This document shows positions 24,816-34,572 of a DNA stretch of 64,000 nucleotides, in pieces. The position numbers and the translations under genes are program-made. Origin of the DNA: Coprothermobacter platensis DSM 11748 (GTDB lineage: Bacteria > Coprothermobacterota > Coprothermobacteria > Coprothermobacterales > Coprothermobacteraceae); the NCBI RefSeq assembly GCF_000378005.1, contig NZ_KB899040.1:253468-317467 (forward strand). Direction: 5' to 3'. The notes under the pieces are model-generated. The model was not told where the DNA came from. It did not search any database and was given only the letters and a program-made list of their open reading frames with translations. Every line of letters begins with the position of its first letter. Position 1 is the stretch's first letter.

Positions 24816-25781
24816 ATGAATGATCGAGTTGATATAGTGATGGCAACATATAATGGTATGCCTTACATTCGTGAGCAGTTGCAGTCCATACTTTGGCAGG
24901 ATTACTCAGAGTTTAGATTACTTGTTCACGATGATGGGTCTAACGATGGCACCGTAGAAGAGATAAGAAAAGCAGCAGAGTGTTATCCAGATAAAGTTGT
25001 TTTCATTGAGGATGGTATCACATTCAAGGATGCTAAGAAGAATTTTGAACACGTCCTGAAGATGACTGAAGCTGATTACATTTTTCTTGCAGACCAAGAT
25101 GACGTTTGGTTACCTTCTAAAGTGTCTGTTATGGTAAAGGAGATATGTGAATTAGAGTACACGCATGGCAAAACTACTCCTGTACTTGTCTTCTCAGATT
25201 ATGCTTTGATTGATGAAGCTGGGTACTCGTTATCACCTTCTATTAAAGCTCTATGGAAAATAGACCCGAGTAGTAGGAAGGCAACATCCTTAGAACTATT
25301 GCTTAGTAGAAGTATTGCACCGGGTTGCGCCACGGCTTTCAACAAATCTCTACTACAACTTTGCCTTCCTATCCCTAAAGAAGCCATAATGCATGACATA
25401 TGGTTGCTCCTTATGGCTAGCGCGGTAGGGGTCGTAAAGTATGTACCTTTTGTTTTTACTCTTTATAGGCAGCATGGCAAAAACACGATAGGAGTGAAAG
25501 ATCAAAAACTTATACACAAGTTGGCAAGGATTCTAAAGTCTCCTGCTCAATCGATTGGTAAATTTGCTGCTGCAGGACCGGGAAAAGTTGGACAGGCTAA
25601 GGCTTTATTAACAAGGCTGGAAGAGCTTCACCTTGGGAATTCGAAATCTGCAAGAGCCATCACTGATTATATAGAATATCGTACCGGAAATATCGGATAC
25701 AAGCTGATACATTTTCCGAAATATGCGGTGGATAGTTTCACGTGGGAATTAGCGCGCTTTTTGCTTTGGAAGGGGAAATAG
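24816..25781 (+). CDS. Family 2 glycosyltransferase, probable rhamnosyltransferase (copy B)
   Basis: The 321-residue protein is related along its whole length to the enzyme at 15298 (roughly half the residues shared by eye). Shared motifs include VMATYNGMPYIREQL, LVHDDGSNDGT, FLADQDDVWLP, SLELLLSR, AIMHDIWLL and the C-terminal ARFLLWK. It has the same expected role in transferring rhamnose or a similar sugar, but divergence suggests a different linkage or acceptor. Its ribosome-binding site (AGGAG about 8 bases upstream of the ATG) is part of the decayed rmlB sequence, where the same bases formerly encoded the HVDRS region. Confidence 0.9.
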   Translation: MNDRVDIVMATYNGMPYIREQLQSILWQDYSEFRLLVHDDGSNDGTVEEIRKAAECYPDKVVFIEDGITFKDAKKNFEHVLKMTEADYIFLADQDDVWLPSKVSVMVKEICELEYTHGKTTPVLVFSDYALIDEAGYSLSPSIKALWKIDPSSRKATSLELLLSRSIAPGCATAFNKSLLQLCLPIPKEAIMHDIWLLLMASAVGVVKYVPFVFTLYRQHGKNTIGVKDQKLIHKLARILKSPAQSIGKFAAAGPGKVGQAKALLTRLEELHLGNSKSARAITDYIEYRTGNIGYKLIHFPKYAVDSFTWELARFLLWKGK

Positions 25782-27101
25782 TAGGCATGGAGTTAATTTT
25801 TGAGACTTTGCTAAGATATAAGCCATAGTGTATAAAGGAGAATATTAGGCTGGGCAAGTTAACTACTGAAGTTTAGAAGATTAATAGGTATCATTCCAAA
25901 TTGTTCGGCAGGTAAGTATTCATCGTTTTATAGATTACGTAGTTAGGCAGATGCACGATAATGATGCGTACATTACTTTGGATAAAAGATGTTCATTGCA
26001 GCAGCGTGGGGTGAACAAACGTGTTGAGTGTTCGCTGAACGTTGGAGCGGCCTTCTGCTATATGTACGAAATGTTAAAGTTAGAGTCATTGTTCTAAAAC
26101 CTCAGGGCAAAGGCTTGGCAAAAAATAGAAAATTGGGAAGCTTTTTAGACAAATAGTTATCAGTTCTGTGAGATTCAATTTGATCTCAAGTGGTATTAAG
26201 AGAGTGTCTAGCTCAAAAAATTCCTTCATAGACTATGTCGATTTCAAATACTGTCTTAGAATCAATGAGAAATGGTTAAATGTGGTGGATCAAAAACTTG
26301 GCGATTTCAAAACACGTTATTCTTTGCCGCGACGAACCACTTTGCCATTCGCAGGCATTATGTAACAACAAATAGAGTTGCAGTTGTGGAAAGAGTATTT
26401 CTCTCTGGACCTCAATACAGCATATATGACATGTCATGCTGTGCTGAAAAGTTAAATAGGGCAACACTTTCTGAGAATAACAAAGTAGGAAAACTCATGA
26501 ATGATTATTGACTCTATTTTGGTGATATTTGAGAACCTTCAAGGAATTTAATTTTTAACCTAGAGTACAAAAGGCGATGGCTAAGCCTATAGTAAAAGAA
26601 TTAACCATCAACAGCTTCAGCATACAATACCGTTTCATCTCGCGCAGGCGGGCATACTGTCCGTTCGAGAATAATCAGCTCTTATGTGAATTTGCGAACG
26701 AGTTACACTTATTAACCAAGTAATAGTTCTAAAACTTAAGGTATTCAGCTTGCTTTTAAATGCCATTCGGTATTTGAATTAAGATGTTTTTCTACAATAA
26801 AAGGACTTATAAAAGCTATAGCGTGCTGAAGCTATTCAATAACAGCCAATACATCTTGATTTCAGATGTTCTTACTGGTTTAGAATATTAAGGATGGACA
26901 AGACGATTCTTGTGCTGGATGCTTTTATTAAACAGGATATAAAGTTGCAATTGTAAAGTGTAGGAATCGTTCTTCAACTTATATGAAATGCCTTTGCATT
27001 TTGGTGTATCATTTCACAAGAAAGAACTAGATGTTATTTGTGGTCCTGATATTCATGAGACAATAGATTTTCATATTGTAGGCTTATAGGAGGGATGATG
27101 T
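25782..27101 (+). other. 1.3-kb non-coding, decayed region
   Basis: No intact gene, RNA gene or mobile element is recognisable. Short open stretches (26168-26365, 26272-26511) have protein-like composition but no family I know and are broken by many stops. The last ~100 bases encode MPLHFGVSFHKKELDVICGP and a few more residues before a stop, which reads like the C terminus of a lost gene. The region ends with the ribosome-binding site of the aminotransferase. It most likely holds the remains of one or two inactivated polysaccharide genes. Confidence 0.6.
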
Positions 27102-28217
27102 TTGACAATAAGTTTACTTGATCTAAAGGCTCAGTACGAACAAATACGAACTGAAGTACAAGGAGCAATTAATACTGTTCTCGAATCTACTAAATTCATT
27201 TTAGGCCCTAATGAAATATATTTTGAAGAGGAAATAGCAAAATATTTAGGGGTAAAACATGCTGTTGGTGTTGGCAATGGTACGGATGCTTTAGTTATTG
27301 CTCTTGATTCTCTGGGTATAGGGTTGGGTGATGAGGTAATCACGGTGCCTTACACGTTCTTCGCATCTGCTGAATGTATTTCTCGTGTAGGTGCAAAACC
27401 TGTTTTTGTGGATGTTGATCCTACAACACTTACCATGGACCCAGAGAAACTTGAAAGTGCAATAACTGCTAAGACAAAAGCCATAATTCCGGTTCACATA
27501 TTTGGCAGAGCGGCAAATATAAGGAGAATAACCGCTATTGCTCAAGAACATCATTTGTTTGTGGTGGAAGATGCCTGCCAATCCATGGGTGCTGACGCTG
27601 ACGGCAAAAAACTTGGTACCTTTGGGGATATAGGAGTGTTCTCATTCTTTCCGACCAAGAACTTGGGTGCTTACGGCGATGGAGGCCTAATTGTAACGAA
27701 CGATGACACTTTAGCGGAGCGTATGCAAATGCTCCGGGCGCATGGAAGCAAAGTAAAATATCACAATGAAATGATCGGTTATAATAGCAGGCTGGATGAA
27801 ATTCAAGCAGCTATACTTAGAGTCAAGCTGACACATTTAGATGACTGGAATCAAAAAAGACAAGATATAGCACGGAAGTACAACCAACTTCTTGATGGGC
27901 TCCCGATCCAATTGCCAGATATTGGTCTTGAGAATCAACATATTTTCCACCTTTATACCATACTCACAGATAAGCGTGACGAACTAAAGGAGTTTCTAGA
28001 GAAGAAGGGGATAGAGACGGGTATCTATTACCCACTACCTCTTCATCTCCAACCAGCGTATAGCGAGCTCGGATTTACGGTAGGAGACTTTCCTGTATCT
28101 GAGGCGGCTTGTAAAAGGAACTTATCTTTGCCTATGTATCCAGAGCTTACCGATGAGCAAATTGACTATGTTGCAAATTCCGTGAGGTCATTTTTTAAGG
28201 AGGAGTTAATGCCATGA
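27102..28217 (+). CDS. DegT/DnrJ/EryC1/StrS sugar aminotransferase (WbpE-like)
   Basis: The 371-residue PLP enzyme has ISLLDLKAQYEQIRTEVQ, GVGNGTDALVIALDSLG, TVPYTFFASAECISRVGAKP, VEDACQSMGA, and the PLP-binding Lys in FSFFPTKNLGAYGDGG, ending LPMYPELTDEQI. It would aminate a 3-keto sugar nucleotide using glutamate. With the following dehydrogenase, oxidoreductase and acetyltransferase it matches the WbpA-WbpB-WbpE-WbpD route to UDP-2,3-diacetamido-2,3-dideoxyglucuronate. The start is TTG 27102, supported by AGGAGGG 8 bases upstream. It overlaps the next gene by 4 bases. Confidence 0.93.
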   Translation: MTISLLDLKAQYEQIRTEVQGAINTVLESTKFILGPNEIYFEEEIAKYLGVKHAVGVGNGTDALVIALDSLGIGLGDEVITVPYTFFASAECISRVGAKPVFVDVDPTTLTMDPEKLESAITAKTKAIIPVHIFGRAANIRRITAIAQEHHLFVVEDACQSMGADADGKKLGTFGDIGVFSFFPTKNLGAYGDGGLIVTNDDTLAERMQMLRAHGSKVKYHNEMIGYNSRLDEIQAAILRVKLTHLDDWNQKRQDIARKYNQLLDGLPIQLPDIGLENQHIFHLYTILTDKRDELKEFLEKKGIETGIYYPLPLHLQPAYSELGFTVGDFPVSEAACKRNLSLPMYPELTDEQIDYVANSVRSFFKEELMP

Positions 28218-29560
28218 ACAAGTATCAACCGGGTCACGTTGATAATGAGTTAGCTGATGATTTAATTCAGAAAATAGAGCAGAAAACGGCGAAAGTTGGA
28301 GTAGTTGGTCTTGGGTATGTAGGCTTGCCTCTTGCTGTGGATAAGGCAGTTGCCGGATACCAAGTTCTGGGTTTTGATGTGCAGGAAAAAAGGGTGGCTA
28401 TGGTGAACAGTGGCATAAATTATATCGGGGACGTAGTCGATACAGAGTTGCGCGATATGGTGAGTGCCGGCAAGTTGAGAGCTACCACTGACTACGATGA
28501 GATAAAAAACCTTGATGTGGTTACTGTCTGCGTGCCCACACCTTTGGATAAAAACAAACAACCAGATCTAACATTTGTTAGAAGCTCTGCGCAAGAAGTG
28601 GCAAAGCGCTTACACAAAGGTATGCTCATAGTTTTGGAGAGTACCACTTATCCAGGCACAACTGAGGAAGAACTGAAGCCCATATTTGAGGCGACTGGTT
28701 TGAAATGTGGATCAGATTTCTTCCTCGCGTTCTCTCCTGAAAGAGTTGATCCGGGGAATAAACAGTACAATGTGAAAAATACTCCAAAAGTAGTAGGTGG
28801 TGTTACGCCGACATGCACAAAGGTGGCTGCAGCTCTTTATAGCAATGTGCTTCAAAGTGATGTCTTTGAAGTATCAAGCCCCCGTGTGGCAGAACTTGAG
28901 AAGCTCTATGAGAATACTTTCAGAAATGTGAATATAGCACTTGCTAATGAATTAGCGTTGATGTGTGATCGCATGGGAATCAATGTATGGGAAGTGATTG
29001 ATGCCGCAAGCACAAAGCCTTACGGTTTTATGCCATTCTATCCGGGTCCTGGATTGGGTGGTCATTGTATTCCTATAGATCCACTTTATCTTTCATGGAA
29101 AGCAAAAGAATACGATTATTACACAAAAATGATAGAAACATCTGCAGAAATAAATGATGGTATGCCGGAGTACATAGTTGATAGAACATACCGTATTCTG
29201 AACAGGTTTAAGAAATCCATCAACGGTTCCAGAATTTTGCTACTTGGTGTGGCTTATAAAAAGGATATTGATGATATAAGGGAATCACCTGCATTAAGAG
29301 TAATTGCTCTTCTTGAAAAAGAAGGGGCCAATGTTGTTTACAATGACCCCTACATACCAGTTTGCTCTATTAACGGGAAAGAATACCGTTCTGAAGAAGT
29401 AACTGAGGACTTACTTGAAAGCGTAGACTTGATCATTATCACAACTGACCATTCTATTTATGACTATGATTCTATTGTAGAGAATGCTCCTTTTGTGTTC
29501 GACACCCGAAATGCAACAAGGCACATTGCGCAAAATCGTGACAAGATAGAAGTACTGTAG
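28214..29560 (+). CDS. UDP-N-acetylglucosamine/mannosamine 6-dehydrogenase (WbpA-like)
   Basis: The 448-residue protein has the UDP-sugar dehydrogenase layout: NAD loop VGVVGLGYVGLPLAVD, VPTPLDKNKQPDL, ESTTYPGTTEE, FSPERVDPGN, the central ELEKLYENTFRNVNIALANE, the catalytic Cys in GLGGHCIPIDPLY, and a C-terminal domain with GVAYKKDIDDIRESPAL. It oxidises C6 of a UDP-HexNAc to the uronic acid. The ATGA overlap with the aminotransferase indicates coupling. In context the most likely substrate is UDP-GlcNAc, the first step of the diacetamido uronate pathway. Confidence 0.94.
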   Translation: MNKYQPGHVDNELADDLIQKIEQKTAKVGVVGLGYVGLPLAVDKAVAGYQVLGFDVQEKRVAMVNSGINYIGDVVDTELRDMVSAGKLRATTDYDEIKNLDVVTVCVPTPLDKNKQPDLTFVRSSAQEVAKRLHKGMLIVLESTTYPGTTEEELKPIFEATGLKCGSDFFLAFSPERVDPGNKQYNVKNTPKVVGGVTPTCTKVAAALYSNVLQSDVFEVSSPRVAELEKLYENTFRNVNIALANELALMCDRMGINVWEVIDAASTKPYGFMPFYPGPGLGGHCIPIDPLYLSWKAKEYDYYTKMIETSAEINDGMPEYIVDRTYRILNRFKKSINGSRILLLGVAYKKDIDDIRESPALRVIALLEKEGANVVYNDPYIPVCSINGKEYRSEEVTEDLLESVDLIIITTDHSIYDYDSIVENAPFVFDTRNATRHIAQNRDKIEVL

Positions 29561-29581
29561 GTTAAGTGAGGGATAAAGAAA

Positions 29582-30694
29582 ATGTCGGATAAATTAAGGT
29601 TTGCGCTTATCGGGTGTGGGAGAGTTGCCCCAAAACATATTGAGGCATTAGCTAACAATATTGAAAAAGCTGAGTTAGTTGCGCTCTGCGATTTAGAAGA
29701 AAGCAAAGCTCTGAGCCTTAAGGAGAAGTATGAATCATTGCTGCAAACAAAGGGAGCGCATGTTCCTCAGATTCGTGTATACACTGATTACCGCGAATTG
29801 TTATCAGGCAATGAAGGTATCAACGTGGTTAGCATCGCCACATACAGTGGTACCCATGCGCGCATTGCTTGTGATGCTATGCAGGCGAGCAAGCATGTCA
29901 TTGTTGAGAAACCCATGGCTCTTTCTACAATGGATGCCCAGATGATGATAGACGTGGCTAAAAACACAGGTAAAAAGTTAACTGTGTGCCACCAAAACAG
30001 ATTCAACCCACCCGTTAAAAAGCTTCGTGAAGCTTTGGAACAAGGGCGTTTTGGGAAGCTTGTTCATGGGGTTGCCGTCATACGCTGGAACAGAAACGAT
30101 GAGTATTATAAACAGGCTAACTGGCGTGGGACATGGCAGCAAGATGGCGGTGTACTTATGAATCAAGGTATACACGATATCGACCTATTGCAGTGGATGA
30201 TGGGGCCTGTGGACCATATATATGCCGAGGCTGACACATTTCTTAGGCCCATAGAAGCGGAAGACATGGGCGCAGCACTGCTCAGGTTCAAGAATGGCGC
30301 CATAGGTATCATTGAAGGTTCTGCATGTATTTACCCTAAAAACTTGGAAGAAACTTTGAGCATTTTTGGAGAAAAAGGCACTGTTAGAATCGGTGGGGTG
30401 GCACTAAACAAGATACTTGATTGGAAATTTGCAGATGGTTTAGATGATGAAGAACAAGTGAAGCAGTTGGTAAATTATGAGGACCCTGAAAGTGTTTATG
30501 GGCATGGCCATACCCCACTCTATGCAGATTTTATTGACGCTGTTTTGACGAATAGAGATCCTTACATCTTACCTGAAGAAGGGAAAAAGGCAGTAGAAGT
30601 TGTGCTTGGTATCTACAAATCCCGTAAGCTTGGGACAGCTGTGGGTTTCCCCATAGGCGATTTTTCCACCGTCGATATGGTAGAAAAGAGGTAG
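29582..30694 (+). CDS. Gfo/Idh/MocA-family sugar oxidoreductase (WbpB-like)
   Basis: The 370-residue protein has an N-terminal Rossmann loop ([16 protein letters not shown]), the conserved [14 protein letters not shown] with the active Lys, [33 protein letters not shown] with the catalytic His, and [13 protein letters not shown]. It would oxidise C3 of UDP-GlcNAcA to the keto form, providing the substrate for the aminotransferase at 27102. It lies 21 bases after the dehydrogenase gene and 5 before the acetyltransferase gene. Confidence 0.92.
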   Translation: MSDKLRFALIGCGRVAPKHIEALANNIEKAELVALCDLEESKALSLKEKYESLLQTKGAHVPQIRVYTDYRELLSGNEGINVVSIATYSGTHARIACDAMQASKHVIVEKPMALSTMDAQMMIDVAKNTGKKLTVCHQNRFNPPVKKLREALEQGRFGKLVHGVAVIRWNRNDEYYKQANWRGTWQQDGGVLMNQGIHDIDLLQWMMGPVDHIYAEADTFLRPIEAEDMGAALLRFKNGAIGIIEGSACIYPKNLEETLSIFGEKGTVRIGGVALNKILDWKFADGLDDEEQVKQLVNYEDPESVYGHGHTPLYADFIDAVLTNRDPYILPEEGKKAVEVVLGIYKSRKLGTAVGFPIGDFSTVDMVEKR

Positions 30695-30699
30695 CTTTT

Positions 30700-31416
30700 A
30701 TGAGATATATATCTCCGAACGCTAAAATAGGAACAAACGCAAAAATAAGTGAATTTTCCGTGATTGAGGACGATGTTGTTATAGGTGACAACTGTACTAT
30801 TGGCTACTACGTCATCATTCACCGAGGTTCTATTATCGGAGATAATGTTCGCATTGACGACCACGCTGTTATTGGGAAACAGCCCATGAGAGCTGCTACG
30901 AGCATATTCAAAGAAAAGGGAGAAAAAGAAGAACCTCCTTGTAGTATTGGTGACAACTGTATCATCGGAACTTCCGCTATTATCTATGCAGGAGCACAAA
31001 TTGGAGCTGTTTGCTTAATTGCAGATCTTTCCACGGTGCGTGAAGATGTTACGATTGGCGATTATACAATTATAGGGCGTGGGGTAGCCATCGAAAATGG
31101 TTGCAGAATAGGTTCTAAATGCAAAATTGAAACCAATGCTTATATAACCGCGCTCTCAGACGTGGATGACGAGGTGTTTATTGCTCCATGTGTTGCTACT
31201 TCCAATGATAACTCTGCGGGCAGAGATGCCGATCGTTTCACTAAGATGAAGGGTTTAGTTGCAAAACGAAAAGCACGCATTGGCGTGAATGCGACAATAC
31301 TTCCTGGCAAAGTCGTGGGAGAAGATGCGTTCGTAGGTGCTGGTGCGGTAGTCACCAGGGATGTGCCTGCTGGTACCATAGTTACTGGCAATCCAGCTAA
31401 GCCAAAAAGTGTTTGA
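30700..31416 (+). CDS. Hexapeptide-repeat N-acetyltransferase (WbpD-like)
   Basis: The 238-residue protein consists of left-handed beta-helix hexapeptide repeats ([70 protein letters not shown]; closing [11 protein letters not shown]). In this operon it should N-acetylate the 3-amino group to give UDP-GlcNAc3NAcA. It is longer than the ~190-residue WbpD, with additional repeats. The last four bases overlap the start of the epimerase pseudogene. Confidence 0.88.
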   Translation: MRYISPNAKIGTNAKISEFSVIEDDVVIGDNCTIGYYVIIHRGSIIGDNVRIDDHAVIGKQPMRAATSIFKEKGEKEEPPCSIGDNCIIGTSAIIYAGAQIGAVCLIADLSTVREDVTIGDYTIIGRGVAIENGCRIGSKCKIETNAYITALSDVDDEVFIAPCVATSNDNSAGRDADRFTKMKGLVAKRKARIGVNATILPGKVVGEDAFVGAGAVVTRDVPAGTIVTGNPAKPKSV

Positions 31417-31888
31417 GCGGGCTAGAACAGCTGAAAGTTGTTTCGCTTGTTGGTGCAAGGCCACAGATAATTAAGGAAGCGGTGGTGCAAGAACAGTTGG
31501 AAAAGAGTGGCACGCAAGAAATACTAGTGCACTCCGGGCAATATTATGGCTATGATATGTCGTACGTTTTCTTTAAGGTTTTGAAGATGAAACAGCCTGA
31601 TTACACATTGGGGTTGGGTCTGGTACTCACGGACAAATAACTGGCAAGGTTTAAGATGGTATTTCTTCAAATGTCATCTTGATAATCACGCTGCATGTAT
31701 ATTCTGCTTAAGGAGATATTGACACTACAGTGGTTGGAGTTAGGCCAAAGACAGCTACGGTGTACGTAGGAACATGCAAACATCATAAGGCACATCTGGT
31801 TTCTGAACAAGCGAACAAAGAAGTTACTAATGATGTTTCATGTTTTCTGTTTGTTCCGCCTCAATGTGCCGTTGAAAACCTTGCATAA
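31413..31888 (+). pseudogene. UDP-GlcNAc 2-epimerase (WecB/WbpI-like), frameshifted and truncated
   Basis: The start is typical of the family (LKVVSLVGARPQIIKEAVVQ, EILVHSGQYYGYDMSYVFF). After PDYTLGLG the reading frame is lost: the family's GSGTHGQITGK is still present at about 31617-31655 but in another frame and ends in a stop. Further on, in a third stretch, HKAHLVSEQANKEVTNDVS followed by FLFVPP and AVENLA (to 31888) corresponds to the family's PEE-NR-LTDH-S---LF-P---AVENL. The C-terminal half is absent. The gene is dead, so 2-epimerisation of UDP-GlcNAc3NAcA needs another enzyme or is lost. Confidence 0.92.
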
Positions 31889-32036
31889 CGTAAAAGCTAA
31901 CTAAGAATATACCTTTGCTATTTTCTTAAGAGTATATAAAAAACTGTTGTTGCCTTTCAAGGTGAGATGTTAGAATGATTAACGTAAAAAGTTTTTATAT
32001 AAACCATATTGTTTGGACAAGGAAGGAGTTCTATGT

Positions 32037-33020
32037 ATGTTTGTTCAACGAAATGAGTTTGAGGTTGAATCATTTAGAAATGCGAATATTCTAGTTACAG
32101 GCGGGGCAGGATTTGTCGGCTCTAATCTTGTGAGAAGGCTCGTAGAACTTGGAGCTAATGTAACTGTTTTAGATAACTTTTTTACTGGCTTTAAGGAAAA
32201 TCTTACACAATTACCTGTCCAAATAATAGATGGCGATGTTGAAGATGGAGAGTTAGTGAAACGTCTTGTTCAGACAAGCGAATACGTTTTTCACCTTGCT
32301 GTCAGGAATATTATCGTCTCTACCAAGGAACCGATGAAGGATTTCTTGACCAATGTCGGAGGAACGTTAAACGTACTTCAGGCTTGCTTAGCAGAGAAAG
32401 AACACATTAAAAGATTGGTATATACCTCTTCAGTTTCGATATACGGAAACGCTAAATACTTGCCAATAAACGAGGACGATCCAAAAACCATTTTAAATCC
32501 ATATGCTGCAAGTAAACTCTCCGCTGAAAACTACTGTATGGCCTATTTTGAAACATATGAGGTTCCTGTTTCTATAGTAAGATACTCAAATGTTTACGGA
32601 CCAAATCAGAGACCTGAAAATCCATATTGCGGGGTGATATCAAAATTCATAGCTAGTGCTTTCTCCAATTCACCACTTACAGTTTATGGTGATGGTGAGC
32701 AAACAAGAGATTTTACTTTTGTGGACGATGCAGTTGATGCGACCGTTAGAGCAGCAATTGTTAGCCCTGGCTTGGTTTTCAATGTGGGATCAGGTGTAGA
32801 GACGAGCATCAACTCGTTAGCCTCAACAGTAATTTCCATTATTGGAAGTAAATCTTCCGTTCAATACGTTGATAAGCGTGACATAGATGATGTGAGGCGT
32901 CGGGTACTTAATATCGATTTGGCGAGGCGCGTTTTAAGATGGAGCCCATCCACATCGCTAATACCAGGGTTAAAAAAGACCATAGAATGGTTTGAAAGCA
33001 AGAAAGATGAACAGCAATAA
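32037..33020 (+). CDS. NAD-dependent sugar-nucleotide epimerase/dehydratase
   Basis: The 327-residue extended short-chain dehydrogenase has NILVTGGAGFVGSNLVRRL as NAD loop, VTVLDNFFTGFKENL, SSVSIYGN, and the catalytic YAASKLSAENYC (Tyr, Lys), with RYSNVYGPNQRP following. It most resembles UDP-glucose/UDP-GlcNAc 4-epimerases (WbpP/Gne-like). The ATG at 32037 has GGAG 8 bases upstream; an in-frame TTG at 32013 is less likely. It follows the epimerase pseudogene after 148 bases and overlaps the next glycosyltransferase by 14 bases. Confidence 0.9.
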   Translation: MFVQRNEFEVESFRNANILVTGGAGFVGSNLVRRLVELGANVTVLDNFFTGFKENLTQLPVQIIDGDVEDGELVKRLVQTSEYVFHLAVRNIIVSTKEPMKDFLTNVGGTLNVLQACLAEKEHIKRLVYTSSVSIYGNAKYLPINEDDPKTILNPYAASKLSAENYCMAYFETYEVPVSIVRYSNVYGPNQRPENPYCGVISKFIASAFSNSPLTVYGDGEQTRDFTFVDDAVDATVRAAIVSPGLVFNVGSGVETSINSLASTVISIIGSKSSVQYVDKRDIDDVRRRVLNIDLARRVLRWSPSTSLIPGLKKTIEWFESKKDEQQ

Positions 33021-34002
33021 ACCTTTGGTCAGCTGTATCGTAGTAAACAAAAACTATGGAAGATTCTTGGCAGATGCTATAAATAGCATGCTGGCTCAAA
33101 ATTATCCGAAAGATTGTCTGGAAATCTTAGTTGTCGATTACGGGTCAACTGATTCCTCAAAGGAAATTATTGAAAGTTTTGGTAGTTCAATAAGGAAGCT
33201 ATATATTGACTCCACTTTTTTGGGTGCTATAAATACTGCAATCAAGAAAGCTCAGGGTAAATACATATCATTTATAGGCGCAGATGATATGTGGTTGCCC
33301 GACAAAATAGTTAAGCAAGTAGACATATTGGAAGCCAATCCAAACATTGGATTAGTTTATTCAGATATGATTGTCATTTCTGAAGATAAAAGGGTTCTCG
33401 CTCCTTCTTTCTGGAAATTGTACAGTATTAAACCGCTCAAGGGTAAAGTTATTTACGATTTGGCTCTTGGAAATTTCGTATCCGGTGGTACTATTATGGT
33501 CAGGTCGGATTTGACAGATTTATATTACCCTATACCAGAAAATGTGGGCTTTGATAGGAGCGAAGATTGGTGGATTGCTTTAAATATTGCTGGCCATTAT
33601 GACCTAGAATATATTGATGAACCACTTACTTTATACAGAGTCCATGGGCAAAACATGGCTATTGGTATGGATGTTAAAAAAACTTCACTTGATAGCAAAA
33701 TCGATGTTTTATCGTCTGAAGTGTTAGCTATTCACAAAATACTTGAAATATTGAGACGTGACGCCGAATGCCCACAAGAGCTGTTGAATAGAATGCAAAA
33801 CAGGCTAGCTCAAAAGGAAACAGAATTAAGACTCGCACAAAGCGCAAAACGTAGTTTTACAGAGTTTCTAATGCAGTCGATACACGACCTATTTTCTAAT
33901 CCCTTATCTATAAAGGCTTCTTTAAGGGTTTGGGGATTAACATTGTTCCCACATACATTTAATACACTTAGAACAATTAAGAACAAAAAGCTAAGCCAGT
34001 AA
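33007..34002 (+). CDS. Family 2 glycosyltransferase
   Basis: The 331-residue protein has the GT-A core VSCIVVNKNYGRFLADAI, EILVVDYGSTDSS (a Tyr where Asp is usual), the metal site ISFIGADDMWLPDKI and NVGFDRSEDWWIAL for the catalytic acid. A C-terminal helical tail includes a possible coiled coil (RMQNRLAQKETELRLAQSAK). It is the last gene of the polysaccharide locus and is translationally coupled to the epimerase. Acceptor and donor cannot be read from sequence. Confidence 0.88.
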   Translation: MNSNKPLVSCIVVNKNYGRFLADAINSMLAQNYPKDCLEILVVDYGSTDSSKEIIESFGSSIRKLYIDSTFLGAINTAIKKAQGKYISFIGADDMWLPDKIVKQVDILEANPNIGLVYSDMIVISEDKRVLAPSFWKLYSIKPLKGKVIYDLALGNFVSGGTIMVRSDLTDLYYPIPENVGFDRSEDWWIALNIAGHYDLEYIDEPLTLYRVHGQNMAIGMDVKKTSLDSKIDVLSSEVLAIHKILEILRRDAECPQELLNRMQNRLAQKETELRLAQSAKRSFTEFLMQSIHDLFSNPLSIKASLRVWGLTLFPHTFNTLRTIKNKKLSQ

Positions 34003-34060
34003 ACTAAAATTGCCACTTATCAATAATTGATATTGACATAGTGATATATGCAGTGTTTGC

Positions 34061-34483
34061 TCACCACTCGAAGATTTCGTCGTCTTTGAAAAACAAAGCT
34101 ATTTCACGTTCGGCTGCTTCTATGGAATCGGAGCAGTGAACGGTATTCATGGGCATGCAAAGACCATAACGGCCACGTATGCTGCCGGGGGCAGCCTCTA
34201 ACGGGTCAGTGGCTCCTGCCATCTGTCGCGCTATGGCTATGGCGTTGTCGCCAGACCATACTGTTATGAATATGGGGCCGCTGGACATGTAGTTCACCAA
34301 ACGCTCGAAGAAGTCTTTGCCTTTGTGTTCAGCATAGAATTCTTCCCAAAACTCGCTGGGATACCAGCCTAGTTTGGCTGCGACCATTTTCATGCCGCGG
34401 TCTTGAAAAAGAGCCGTTATTTCACCGATAAGATTTCTGCGAACAGCATCTGGTTTATAAATAATTAATGTTTTTTCTGCCAT
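34061..34483 (-). CDS. ndk: Nucleoside diphosphate kinase
   Basis: The 140-residue protein has the family start EKTLIIYKPDAVRRNLIGEI and the phospho-histidine site in MPMNTVHCSDSIEAAEREI, with the Kpn-loop region AGATDPLEAAPGSIRGRYG (R-to-G/Y changes are within family range). It balances NTP and dNTP pools. There is no Shine-Dalgarno before the ATG at 34483; a perfect TATAAT box ends 6 bases upstream, so the transcript is probably leaderless. It is a lone minus-strand gene between the polysaccharide locus and polX. Confidence 0.96.
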   Translation of the reverse strand: MAEKTLIIYKPDAVRRNLIGEITALFQDRGMKMVAAKLGWYPSEFWEEFYAEHKGKDFFERLVNYMSSGPIFITVWSGDNAIAIARQMAGATDPLEAAPGSIRGRYGLCMPMNTVHCSDSIEAAEREIALFFKDDEIFEW

Positions 34484-34489
34484 AAATAC

Positions 34490-34518
34490 ATTATATCATC
34501 TGTGTTTTTTGCAAACAG
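34490..34518 (-). promoter_or_regulatory. Promoter of a leaderless ndk transcript
   Basis: On the minus strand TATAAT (34490-34495) is a perfect -10 with six bases to the ATG. CTGTTT (34513-34518), 17 bases upstream, is a weak -35. Confidence 0.6.
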
Positions 34519-34572
34519 AACACCATTATTGCAGTGTTAATATATGGCTATAAACGGACGTTGGGAGGGGCC

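Noticed and set aside
26168-26511. Two overlapping open frames of 65 and 79 codons
   Set aside because: No ribosome-binding site, no recognisable family, and they overlap each other in a region full of stops; treated as decayed sequence.
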